NCBI GenBank assembly: GCA_035235625.1
Contig: CP141144.1
Location: forward strand, 18,225,014-18,289,013
DNA length: 64,000 bases
Reading direction: 5' to 3'
Source of the DNA: Saururus chinensis
Lineage: Eukaryota > Streptophyta > Magnoliopsida > Piperales > Saururaceae
Positions 37,023-55,900 of this stretch are shown here, in pieces. A model generated the notes under the pieces. That model saw only the letters and a list, made by a program, of their open reading frames with translations. It did no database searches and was not told the origin of the DNA. Position numbers and translations under genes: made by a program. Numbering within the stretch: the first letter of the stretch is position 1; each line of letters starts with the position of its first letter.

Positions 37023-37912
37023 TGCTCCTTTGTCAAAGAAGTAGCTTCGCTGTAATAGTCTTATAGAGTCCGAAAACATGGGGAAATGGGTCTACGCATG
37101 AACACCATCTTGGGTGGCATCTTTTCTTCTGCATGCTATAGCTTTAGAGCAGATTTGGTTGTTGTTCCTGCAGGCTGGGCCTGTCTTTGTGTTAGCAGAA
37201 ATTTTTCGTCTTTATGACACTACAATTTGCAGCACTTCCTCCAACGTTGAAATTAGTTGCTCTAGTTTTGAGCTTCTAATATTTGATGTATGTAATCTGA
37301 TAAAGCAGTTAAGTGTTGTTGCTGCCTTGGGTCTCTAATTGCTTTCAATGTGTCGAGTTTGGTTTTGAAACTCAGATTTGCACAGAGAAGCAAGATGAAC
37401 ATATTTGAAAACGGGTGGAAACCGCGTGAAGTCATTTTCATTTGAGTAATGTTAGAAAAAATCATTTGATTAGAACTCATGTCACGGTATGGCTTTAGGC
37501 AGTTTATTTGACCCAAAACAACACGCTAAGTCCGAGTCTCCTCTTAATTAATTGCCTTTTAGTAGATAAAATAAAGTGACATTTTAAGGCAATAAATAGA
37601 ATAATCACTTGTCGTACAATATGTGTCGGGGAGGATTACAAGCACCACCGCGCAATAGATTAAAAGAATTTTTGGTTCTCTTACTTAGGTGCCCGTCAGG
37701 ATATCTTACCACATAATGGCAGTCCATTATGAGAATTAACTGTGCATATGTTAGTGTATATATAATAATATACTACTTACACTAATGTGTGTTAACATAG
37801 GTCATCATAATTTTTTATAATCGACAACTCCTATTGATGAAAGATATTCTAACAAACATCCTCCAAAATGACACAAACTCTTCCATTATACATGGGCATG
37901 TGCATCGTGTAG
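37023..37912. other. 3' UTR of the dCTP pyrophosphatase gene and intergenic sequence
   Basis: The first roughly 320 bp are gene-like in composition and probably 3' UTR. Beyond that the sequence is AT-rich, and no further gene was seen. The open frame at 37114-37338 has no recognisable domain. Confidence 0.45.
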
Positions 37913-38200
37913 GGCCGGCTAAATATAGCTCGAAGCCCAAGGCAAACATATAAAAAAAAGTTCTTTGAATCTAATATAACTATAATAATATAATTAATTA
38001 ATATTTTTATTCAAAATTTATTCTTCTTGCATTTTGAAATGCAAAATTTCTAATTAAATTTTGTTAATACATTTTTTGAAGCATATTATTGCTTATCAAC
38101 TTAATCATTTTTGTGTTCACATTTTCAATTTTAGGTAAGATTTTATCAATTTTTATTTCGAAAAACTTCTTATGAGTATTGTCAATTATATCCCATAGGT
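37913..38200. mobile_element. Partial hAT-like element (left end)
   Basis: TAGGGCCGGCTAAATATAGC followed by CCCAAGGCAAA matches the left end of the complete hAT-like element at 51052 (TAGGGCCGGCTCAATG, then TTAGGCAATTGCC). A matching right end and target duplication were not found, so the right border is approximate. Confidence 0.45.
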
Positions 38201-39889
38201 AATACATGTATTTAGAAAATAATCTAAATTTTAATATTGTTTAGATTTCCAATTGGGGCATTTATTTGTCTTTGCAAAACTACTTTTACTTAATACTCTT
38301 AATTCTAGAAACAAATTTAAAAAATCCCCTTATCTTTGAATATTAAGATAATTGTGGGAAATATTGTTTTTTGGTAACTCATTAGACAGAGAGAGGGAGA
38401 TGAGATGAGATAAGAGTGGGCTAATATGGTTTGTGATGGAAGGAGATCAGATGAATAAGTTTTATAAGGAGGTAAGGTATGATAGAGATTAAGCTGGGTG
38501 TAAGGTAGTAATTTTAATGAATCGCACTCATACAGTAAAGTAAAGTGTAGATTTATAGTAAGAAAAATGCTCATATAATCATATGAAAAGCTATGTTTAA
38601 TCATCACTCATTAGGCCTATACCTAAAAAGAAACGATGGGAGAAAGTTTAATTTAGCTAAATGAGAAAGTTTGTACTATCCTCAATGACAAAAATATATT
38701 GCACATGGGCTTTTTTTGGTCTGAATTACAAAACACAGACTGCACATAAAGAGCACAGAAGGGCCTTGGTTAGTTTTGGGGTACATGCAACTAACATTTT
38801 TGGATGCATGAATCTAAAACTGATCATAACTTTGTAGTAGTGTGATCAACCAACCAAAAATGGACTGAAATGACAAAAAAATCGACCAAAAAGAAGTTGG
38901 ACTCAAATCCAAACAAATGCTTAACTTATGCTCATTTGACTAACTTTTGGACTTTTTTTTACCGATAAATCAAAAAGTATATTCGCTAGAAGAAAGATGC
39001 AAAAGATATTACAATAAAATCATTAAACCCTTGCCAAAATTCAAAGCCACAAAGCCTAGTTAGCGGAAACAACTTAATAATAATCCCCTCCCAAAAATTA
39101 AAAACAGGAATAACAAGGTGGACATTTGGTTGGCAAGATTTGAAGCTAATTTCTGCCCGACTTTCCTGCACAAATATATTATTTTATTTTTCATACTAAA
39201 AATTATTATTTTGTATAATACACCCCATTGTTGCTAAATAAGTGTCCTATTTAGTTTTTTAAAATAAAATAAATTATTTTTATTTTTAAAAATTTAATAA
39301 AATACTTATTTTAAGACAAAAAAAAATATCAGTATATGATAAAAAATTTCCTTAAAGACATAAAATGAGGATTTTTTCGGATAATTCAGCAGAATTGTCT
39401 CTCTTGGAACATATGCTCAGTGGCTAAGGACGTGTCCACTTATGGTTAGCTTTTCAGCAATAATTGAAGATTTGTGAAATGACTTTGCCAAATATGGCAT
39501 TTTCATGCTAGTCTTCAACTAAGCATCGAGTACTTTGATGTTGAGCGTGAGATTTCATCTAGTGCGATTGGAGGTTTCTCAGTGGATCTCGCAGTCTGTC
39601 TGCGGGAGCTGCATCCATCCTATTAGCTTGGTTCTAAGCCTTATCCTATTTTATAAATTAATTTTTTTTTAATAAAAAGTTGACATGAACTTAGGCTTAC
39701 CTGCGTCAACCTGAAACCGAGCATTATGAGCTATGGGATCTTGATTTGAGAGCACTATCAACTGACACACATCAATGTGAACGTCATATTGGGGGCACTT
39801 TTTTTTTAAAAAAAAGGTATCATATATTAATTTTTTTATATTACTTTTAATTAAATAGGGAAAGTAAGTTATATATAAGATTTACTTTT
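38201..39889. other. AT-rich intergenic sequence
   Basis: I see no gene, RNA gene or bounded repeat. Poly-A and poly-T runs are common. Confidence 0.45.
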
Positions 39890-40880
39890 TACTATCTAAT
39901 CAAAATGATATAAAACTTATAAATATATATAAAAAAAGTAAAAATATCACTTTTTTTTTCAACTGTCTGTAATGGGAAAGTTGTCCCACAGAACACAAAA
40001 ACCAAAAGATAATCACTTTCAATAATGATATCTTTGAAGCCCATATCATACGCAAACTTTACAGCCTTAGACCATTGCCAAGGTTTCAATGGACAACGCA
40101 TCTTCCAAGTTCCGTACATACTTCTTTCTCAGTTCTCCAAGACAGCTGAGCGTTCCAGTACAAATGCCAATACCAGTGCAGCACTACTCAGCAAATTCTT
40201 AAATGTAACCCAATCGCAATTTACTTATATGACTCCTTTAGGAGGTAGGGACCACTTCTTAACGTCCATTTTGGTCATCATCACCACCTTCAATCAACTG
40301 CTCTAATTGAAGTTCTTAATAAGCTCATCTGCCAAGCTTTTCTTATGAATAAAATCTTTCATCCTACTTCCACTTCTGCAAGCTGTAGTTGTAGCTCTGA
40401 CTAGAGATGCTCTTCTAACAGCACCAAGGAGTGAAACACTTTTAAATTCTCCTAGGTCACAGTCTTAAATAAGGATCTCAATAATATCCACAAGGTTATC
40501 AGGAACATCTTATTTCATTTTGTGGGACCATGAGAAGTTCTTCCATGCCTCTTCCATAAAAGCATCCCCAAAACAAATGGCTGATAGTTTCTTCTTTACC
40601 ACAAAAAAACACATGAATACCTAATTGTCATCCCGTGAGATCCTTGATTGAACCTGGTTGGGAGAATATTTTTACATAGCCACCAGACAAAATATTTTGA
40701 ACTTGGGAGGGGTGGTCAAATTCCATGACCTCTTTCAGATCCTCTTGCCTCCTATCATGGAAGAGCTTTCTCCCAATAAACCTCTCAATATATGCTTATA
40801 GAGCAAATATTCAACTTTAATAGTGAATATAGTAGAAGGATTACCTGGCCAAATCAAGGAATCTTCTGGTAGCTAGATTG
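39890..40880 (-). pseudogene. LINE relic with zf-RVT and RNase H regions
   Basis: On the minus strand a zf-RVT-type segment (about 40560-40640) reads FFCGKEET and SHLFWGC across frames. It is followed at 40025-40120 by an RNase H (RVT_3) piece, KAVKFAYDMGFKDIIIESDYL. This is the C-terminal order of plant L1-clade LINEs that carry an RNase H. Reverse transcriptase itself was not recognised and the reading is broken by many stops. Confidence 0.65.
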
Positions 40881-40959
40881 AGGTCAGGAGAAGTTTTTAA
40901 TTAGGGCTACTAATGGAACAATAGGTTGATAGTATGACTTATTCCATTACTATAACCGT

Positions 40960-49237
<8,278 letters not shown>

Positions 49238-49564
49238 ATCCCTCCATCTCACATTAATAGTTCAATTTAATTTTTTATTTAGTTTATATTAAAAAACTAA
49301 GTAAAACTATTTAGATGACATATAAAGAATTTAAAGATACTAATTTACTTTTTGATAAGGGAACGCCTCAGACTGTACAGATTATCCATGGCCCCACAAG
49401 GTCATATGGATGTGGCACTATGCCTTCATTGGGCCCACACATGGGTGTGTGCTGCGTGCATTATCGTTTGCAAGGGTATATAACATTGAGTTTTTCCGTT
49501 TGCCCCACATTCAATTTACTTTTTAAAGATCAAATCGAATAATTAAAGTGGAACCGAGGGAGTA
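49238..49564. mobile_element. Stowaway-type MITE, about 325 bp
   Basis: The left end CCCTCCATCTCACATTAATA and the right end in reverse complement TACTCCCTCGGTTCCACTTT give the Stowaway CTCCCTCC-type inverted termini followed by ATTAATAGTTCAAT / AATTATTCGAT. The central 140 bp (about 49360-49500) are GC-richer and could be an insertion or a variant core. The left TA duplication is eroded. Confidence 0.6.
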
Positions 49565-50518
49565 TTAAAAAGACCACTCAAAATAATTATGCGAAGTATT
49601 AATTTTGGCTTATAATCGCTATCACTAACATTGGGAGAACCGCACATACATGAATGGGCTCGTTTTTATGATATGCCACTAATCCCTAAAAAATGCTACT
49701 AGTGCAACTTTCATATCCAGCGTGAAAGAAACAGCAGGAATAGCATCAGTTAATCACTGTTGGTCTTACTTTCAGACACTGTGGAACCCACTTTATAAAA
49801 CTACTTGTGAGAAAAAAAAAAGACTAGAACTTTCATCCCGATCCAGCTTGTGTTGTGTCAGTTGGATCTTTCCCTATGTAGTGTGATTGCTTTCGAATTA
49901 AAAAATGAAAAAATAAGTTACACCATAAACCGTCGTAGAGTGTGGCCTTTGCAATTCTAACTAAAAAGAAAATTGTTTTCTTAATTACATTGCATGATCA
50001 ATGAACATATGAAGAAGGGGAAGACTATTGGATCAGTTTCCAAGTTTTTCTTCGTCCGGGTGACATGAAAACTTTCTATTATTAGTCACCTAACTTTGGC
50101 ATCAAGCAAACAAGTAAAAAAAAGGAAAAATATTTTAATGACATTAAAAAAGATACGTTAAAACTCTACTTTATTTTCTAAAAACTATTAATAAGTGAGA
50201 CTCATTCTCATCAATAAATTTGAGAAGATAAAGTAAAATTTTGACGTGCCTTTCTCAACGTAGTAATAATATTAATAAAATATATATATCTACTATTGGA
50301 ACTTGTGAGTAAACTAGGCGAGTCGGAGCATGAATAGGCTAGCTCCACAGCCAAGAACTCCATTTAGTCTGGTGCAGATTTCAATAAGGCTGTGCGATTG
50401 AAGTCCTAGGCAAATGTGAACGGGACTCAAGAAAAATCTATAGATGCTTTAGACCATGTATTAAGTTACCATTAGAGGACTGAGCGGCCATTTAGCCCTC
50501 CAGACCCACCGGTGCTCG
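49565..50518. other. AT-rich intergenic sequence
   Basis: No gene was recognised. A 33-bp stretch at 49845-49877 matches 17790-17822 at 27 positions. Confidence 0.4.
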
Positions 50519-51034
50519 TTGGGTTGGGGTGTTGCCGTGGAGTCCGACAATGAGGGGGCAACAACAGCCCAAGCCGAACGACGAGCAGACAGCATTTGTA
50601 GGGGGCCAAGACAGTGGTTTGACAAATGTCGGCTTGATGAACTGAAAGCTCCCATACGCAATGCTATCTGGTGTCACAAAAAGCTGCAGCAATGCGATAA
50701 AGGGACAGATAAGGATGAAAGTGCAACATCCACACTGAATACCTTAAACGCATCTTTATTCTCACAGTATGACAGCAGCACGTGTTTGGCGGAGTACCGT
50801 CTTAATCAGCTTGGCAGGCCGCAGACACCGGCCCACATACTATCTTGTAAGCACATGCTAAAAGAGAGGGCTGTCTCAGTGAATGACATCCAAAAGCCAC
50901 GGGTTTACGTATTTTTTAAAGATCAGGAGTTTATTTTAATATATATAGACGTAAATTTCCCTAAAATACACAGACATAAATATCCACTATCTAAATATAA
51001 ATATAAAATATTTCTGATGAATGGGACTCATTAA
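50519..51034 (+). CDS. Unidentified open reading frame, 171 codons, doubtful gene
   Basis: The longest unexplained open frame in the intergenic part of the window. The first roughly 135 codons have balanced base composition and mixed amino acids (for example QWFDKCRLDELKAPIRNA, CLAEYRLNQLGRPQTPAH). The last 35 codons are AT-rich and read like non-coding tail. The opposite strand also has open frames over 50461-50692, so the coding direction is not certain. I recognise no domain, signal peptide or membrane segment. It ends 17 bp before an hAT-like element. It may be a captured gene fragment, an old transposon interior, or chance. Confidence 0.2.
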   Translation: MGWGVAVESDNEGATTAQAERRADSICRGPRQWFDKCRLDELKAPIRNAIWCHKKLQQCDKGTDKDESATSTLNTLNASLFSQYDSSTCLAEYRLNQLGRPQTPAHILSCKHMLKERAVSVNDIQKPRVYVFFKDQEFILIYIDVNFPKIHRHKYPLSKYKYKIFLMNGTH

Positions 51035-51051
51035 AATAGGTCACACTCATC

Positions 51052-51615
51052 TAGGGCCGGCTCAATGCCTAAGTAGCTTAGGCAATTGCCTATGGCCCAC
51101 CATAAAAAAAAGCCTCATTATATAAAAATAAATATAAAAAATTAGGCCTTCCATTTATTTTTATACTATAAATTTTTCATATTTAAGGCCTCACTTTATA
51201 AGTACAAAAAAATGCCTTACCTTACTATTCCTCGTTTATGTAAAGGTCTCACCTTACTATTTTTCATTTCTGTTTCTTTTAAATTAATTATCTCTAACTA
51301 TAATTAGAATTTAAAAATATTTAAGCCACTTATCCAAATAAAGAAATATATACCTAGTGTTAGATGTTGAACCTAAAATCTCTCTAACGTCTATATTTGG
51401 TGCACTAGACATTTATATCTCAATTCGATCTTTATTTCTTCTCTTTTTTATCTTATTAGTGAAATTTAAATAAGTAATTTTAAACTTAAATTTATTTTAA
51501 ATAAACTTGTTAGCTCTATATCAACAAGTAATTAATTATATATATTTTACTATAAAAAAAAATATTCCACTTGAACATTTCACCTTAGGCCTCTAATGGT
51601 ACCAAGCTGGTTCTG
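51052..51615. mobile_element. Non-autonomous hAT-like transposon, 564 bp
   Basis: The left terminus TAGGGCCGGCTCAATG and the right terminus in reverse complement CAGAACCAGCTTGGTA are imperfect inverted repeats. A perfect 8-bp target duplication CACTCATC flanks it (51044-51051 and 51616-51623), the hallmark of the hAT superfamily. The interior is AT-rich and non-coding, with TTAGGC/GCCTAA strings near both ends. Confidence 0.8.
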
Positions 51616-51623
51616 CACTCATC

Positions 51624-52559
51624 AATAATTTTAAAAAGATGAAATAAGATATTGATATACATTTTTTAACGTCATGATAGCATTATTTAATATAAATAAA
51701 CTATTTTACGAAAGCGGTGGTAAATTGTTTATATTTTTTTAAATCTACTTTGCCATTAAGCTATTATGAATATTATTTGAAGGGAAAAAAACCTTTTAAG
51801 CCTATTTGTCTTTTATTTCTTCTCTCTCATATTAATATTAATATTTTAGGGTTTTGGCAAGAATAGCACAGTAAAACACTAAATTGTAATAATTATTCTA
51901 TTTTTTTAGAATGAAATAGTTTAATTATAAGACTTATATGCTCCCAAGTATAAATGCACAACGACTCTGAAAGATTGAGCCTCTACCCTGCCAATGACCT
52001 CGTTTCCCCCTCTGACATTGGTGAACAACAAACTCTAGATATGACCACTCTCCATTAACGATTTCAATTCCTCATTGGATATTGGCAATCAACGAAGATT
52101 CAGCTCGACACCTTCAGCTCCAGCCACCCACCACTGTTGATTTCTTTTCCACACCTGACACCTTCAACTCGAGTTGGCGTTTGACCCATACTAGCCTCCC
52201 TTCTCTGATCATCAACCTCACATCTTTCATTCTTGCCCTGTTCCATCTTTTGCAATAGTGCACTCAGCCATGCCCTCCGTTATTCTTAGACCTTCAATGT
52301 CTTCAACACAAACTCCATGACGATGAGACGACGATCGTGTTCCTGCAACTACTACAATATCAAAGAAGGCGACTTCACGCTATTAGTTTCTACAAAGAGC
52401 CCTTAATGGCTATGTTATACCATCACAGCTCTAGGCCCAATTTGCTTCAAGTTCTTTATGTTTTACGTTGGGTCCATTTTTGTTTATTGCTTATTCCAAC
52501 ACATCATCCATTCATTCATTGTGGTTTGGCTCAGTTATCATGTGGGTTATTTCTTGCCA
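51624..52559. other. Intergenic sequence between two hAT-like elements
   Basis: The left part is AT-rich. About 51950-52560 has more balanced composition and could hold eroded coding sequence, but no family was recognised in any frame. Confidence 0.4.
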
Positions 52560-52567
52560 GTGCTTAA

Positions 52568-53926
52568 TAAAGGTACTAATGAGCCAAGTCAGCTTATCAA
52601 ACAATAGTACCTTGACTTAACTCAACCCAAAAATGGCTCAAGTCAAAGTGCCCCAATATATTAAGTCGAGCTTGAATATACCTTGGCTCAACTCAATTCA
52701 ACCCGACTCAAATAAAACTCAAACTCAGCTCGAAGTTAACTCGTTCTTAACTCGAACTCGAATGAAGATTATAAAAATATTTTATAATATATATAGAAAC
52801 ATATTAATCTATTTATAAATATATGCAATTATCAATCTCAAAATATATATACAATAAATTTATATTTCATATATTATAATATATATAATGTCTATACATT
52901 AGATATGTATATATGTATAAAGAGAGATTGATTAGTTAAATTTTTAAAGACACATAATACATATATGTCCGCATGTGATATAGGTTGGAATTTAGATGTA
53001 TCACATAAATTTGATTTAATAAAGTATATACATATATAATACAATCAATCAAATATGGGATTTATAAACTATACTACATATCAAAAACTATATGTCAATT
53101 TTCAAACAAAAATATATTGATAATATGATCTACCATCTCTACATGTCAAATAAATTATGATATATTTTTTTATATTTTATGTAGAAACTAATGTTGGAAT
53201 CTTTAGAAATTTAAATTTAAATTTCTAATGGTGTAAAATTAAAATTTTATATAGAGACTCATGTAGTGTTTTTTTATTTCATATGATAAAGATAAATTAT
53301 ATTTATTTAGGATTGATCAAAGACGATAAAACTTTAAATTTCTTATTGCCAATACAATATAATTTACTTCATAATCATTATTTAAATAATGAGATGTAAA
53401 CATACCCAAGACATCTCGCCAAACACTGAGACCAAAATTGAAGGTGATTATAACATAAAAATATCTCAATTAGCTATTATGTTTTTATAAATGCTCAATC
53501 AATAATAACATTTTAATATCATATAATAAAAAGTTGAAGCAACTACAAATTAAGTACAACCTAGTTTAATGCTTTGAACAAGTTTGCTCTGAGCATATAC
53601 TAATTTTTATTTGTAACTTTTTATGTAATTTTAAAACAATCACCTCAATCTACGTGTTTGATTTGTTTATTAAATATTTGTTTAAAAAATTTAATTTAAA
53701 ATTAAATTTATTTTTAAATATAGATCTAGCTTAATTCAAATTGGTCTTGCTATTATAATAAAATGAATTCGAGTTCGAGCTCGTGTTTTTTATTCGACTT
53801 CAATTCAAGCTAGTAAACTCATGTTCGTTTGAGCCTCTAAGTCAAATTTGAGCCAAGTATTCTAACTTTGAGTTCAATCTACATGAAGTAAATAATTTAA
53901 CTTAACTCAACCCATTAGCACCCCTA
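52568..53926. mobile_element. Non-autonomous hAT-like transposon, 1359 bp
   Basis: The left terminus TAAAGGTACTAATGAGCCAA and the right terminus in reverse complement TAGGGGTGCTAATGGGTTGA share an inverted pattern that runs on through GAGTT and CTCGAACTCGAA-type strings. The flanks GTGCTTAA (52560-52567) and GTGCTTGA (53927-53934) are an 8-bp target duplication with one change. The interior is AT-rich and non-coding. Confidence 0.7.
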
Positions 53927-53934
53927 GTGCTTGA

Positions 53935-55359
53935 TATAGAATTAGATTGAGTGGTAGTGCCCTCAATTTGTTGTTGAATTTTGGGTAATACAAACATAGC
54001 AACAACAATAGCAATTTCTAGATGACTAGTAGAACTGGGCAATGGAAGCAGAGAAAGTCTAAGAAAAGATGATCGGGAGAAAAATCAGGTTCATTTCCGT
54101 CATAAAGCAACTTTTGGCGATAGAAAGTGTAAATATTCTATCCTTTTTTAAATTAGCCCAAAACTGGAAGGGAGCTGATGACTGAGGGTAAAATATGTCA
54201 CTTAGTAGCATTTAAGTGTCGTTTTAAGCCCATGGTGCCAATTATTCCTTGGTTTTTTTAAATAAATAAAAACTAATTTATTTTAAAAATTAGATTAAGC
54301 CATTAATTTGGAATGGAGGTAGTATTAAATTTTAAATATATGGGCTTACGTTTGGGGTCAAACCCCTAGGTAGAGAGAAAGGCCCTTTACTGCATTCAAA
54401 ATCTCCGCGTTAAAAAGGCAAAAACGCACGTTTCCGTTTGAAATTATTTAACCTTTTAACCTTAATAAGGATTTCTTTGTTTTTGCCTTTCATAACAATT
54501 TTCACTTTTGAGGGCGGAGTTCCTTACTTTCCAAACTAAGTGGTTTCTCCAAACACATTTTAACAAGAAACGAGAAGGGTGGTTTCCTTGTGTTTAGGGC
54601 ATCAGCAAATGTAACAAGCAGTCCAGTGACTAAAACCCATTTTTGTGGGCAATTTAACCGCTTTATAAGGATCATAACGTCTTGCTGATGGCCTCTGGAA
54701 AAATTACATTTGGATGCAGAAACATCTCATCATGTGGCACAATCATTTTAAGGTAAGAAAGGAAAAACTCGTAACAGCCTTGACGACTTTGCTAGGGGAA
54801 GCAATATTTTTGAAGCTATTGTTTATTCTTTGGAGAAGAGCAAGCAGAACAGGGAGGGATGTGGTGGAGAAGAATCGCCAGGGGTGGAGAGGCGAGGGCA
54901 AGACACATAAAAATAGCGTTGAGGGAATAGGATTGGGTGATCATAGGTGAAGCAGCCAATCAGAACGAGGTATGGTGCAGAAGGTGGTCGTGGGGAAGAA
55001 GGATAAATGAAGGAGAAAAAATAAGAAAAGAGATGATCATTGCAGAAAGAAAGGGTGGCAAACAGCAAGGGATTGAGTAAAACGAGGGTGATCAGGACAA
55101 AAGGTGGAAGATGGTCAGGCATTGTTGGGAGGAAATGGCGGGTAGGATTTACTTTTAACCTACTACTGAATTTCAGGTCAGGTCAAGTTGGTTCTTGGTT
55201 TTCTTACCAGCTAGAGCCGTCCAACACGAGAGATACCCAGTTATTTCACTTCTGGAGCTGACTTAACCCGAGATAGGAACTGCCCTGACCTTAATCTCAG
55301 GTCATTTCCATGTGGTTCGGTTTGGTTCTGAGTTTTAATTTGCAACCCTAAGGGAAAAA
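53935..55359. other. Intergenic sequence, possible further transposon ends
   Basis: The phrase GGAATGGAGGTAGTA near 54310 resembles a Stowaway right end. TAGGGTTGCAAATTAAAAC (reverse complement near 55345) resembles an hAT-type terminus. Partners were not found, so neither is annotated. The open frame at 54714-54950 has no recognisable domain. Confidence 0.35.
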
Positions 55360-55900
55360 CTGAACCGAACAAGAAAACAGTAAGCTCAACATTAAAAATA
55401 GTAAACCTAACATCAAACTGAACAAAGAAACATCAAATTGACAAAAGTGAACAATGAAACAACCAACTAAACATCAAAATAGCAGACTGAACAAAAAAAA
55501 ACAATGAACTGAAGAGCAAAGCAATGATCTGAACAGCATAACAACAATCTATTCAATTTGTTTTTTGCTGTTTTGTTGTTTAGTTCGTTGTTTTGTTGTT
55601 TAATTTGCTTTTTGCTTTTCAGTTTGTTATTTTGTGGTTCAATAAGCTGTTTACAGTTCAATTGATTGTACATTGTCCAGTTCTCCACTTTGTTTTTCGG
55701 TTCACTGTTCAGTTTGTTGTTTCGCTATTCAGTTCATTGCTTCACTATTCAATTAGTTGCTTCGGTATTACTTTGATGTTTACTTCAATGTTCCAATGTT
55801 AAGTTTGCTATTTTGCTGTTGTTCAGATCCTTGTTCCACCTTTCATTTGTTGTTTTGCCATTCAGTTTGTTTTGCATGATTAAGTTTGTTGTGTTCAATT
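55360..55900. repeat. Strand-switching degenerate short repeat forming a large imperfect hairpin
   Basis: From 55360 to about 55550 the + strand repeats an A-rich unit like AAACTGAACAACGAAACA. From about 55551 to 55900 it repeats the complementary form, like TTCAGTTTGTTGTTTTGCTG. Unit spacing is about 18-25 bp with many changes. The two halves can pair as a long imperfect hairpin. Open frames across it are by-products. Confidence 0.75.
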
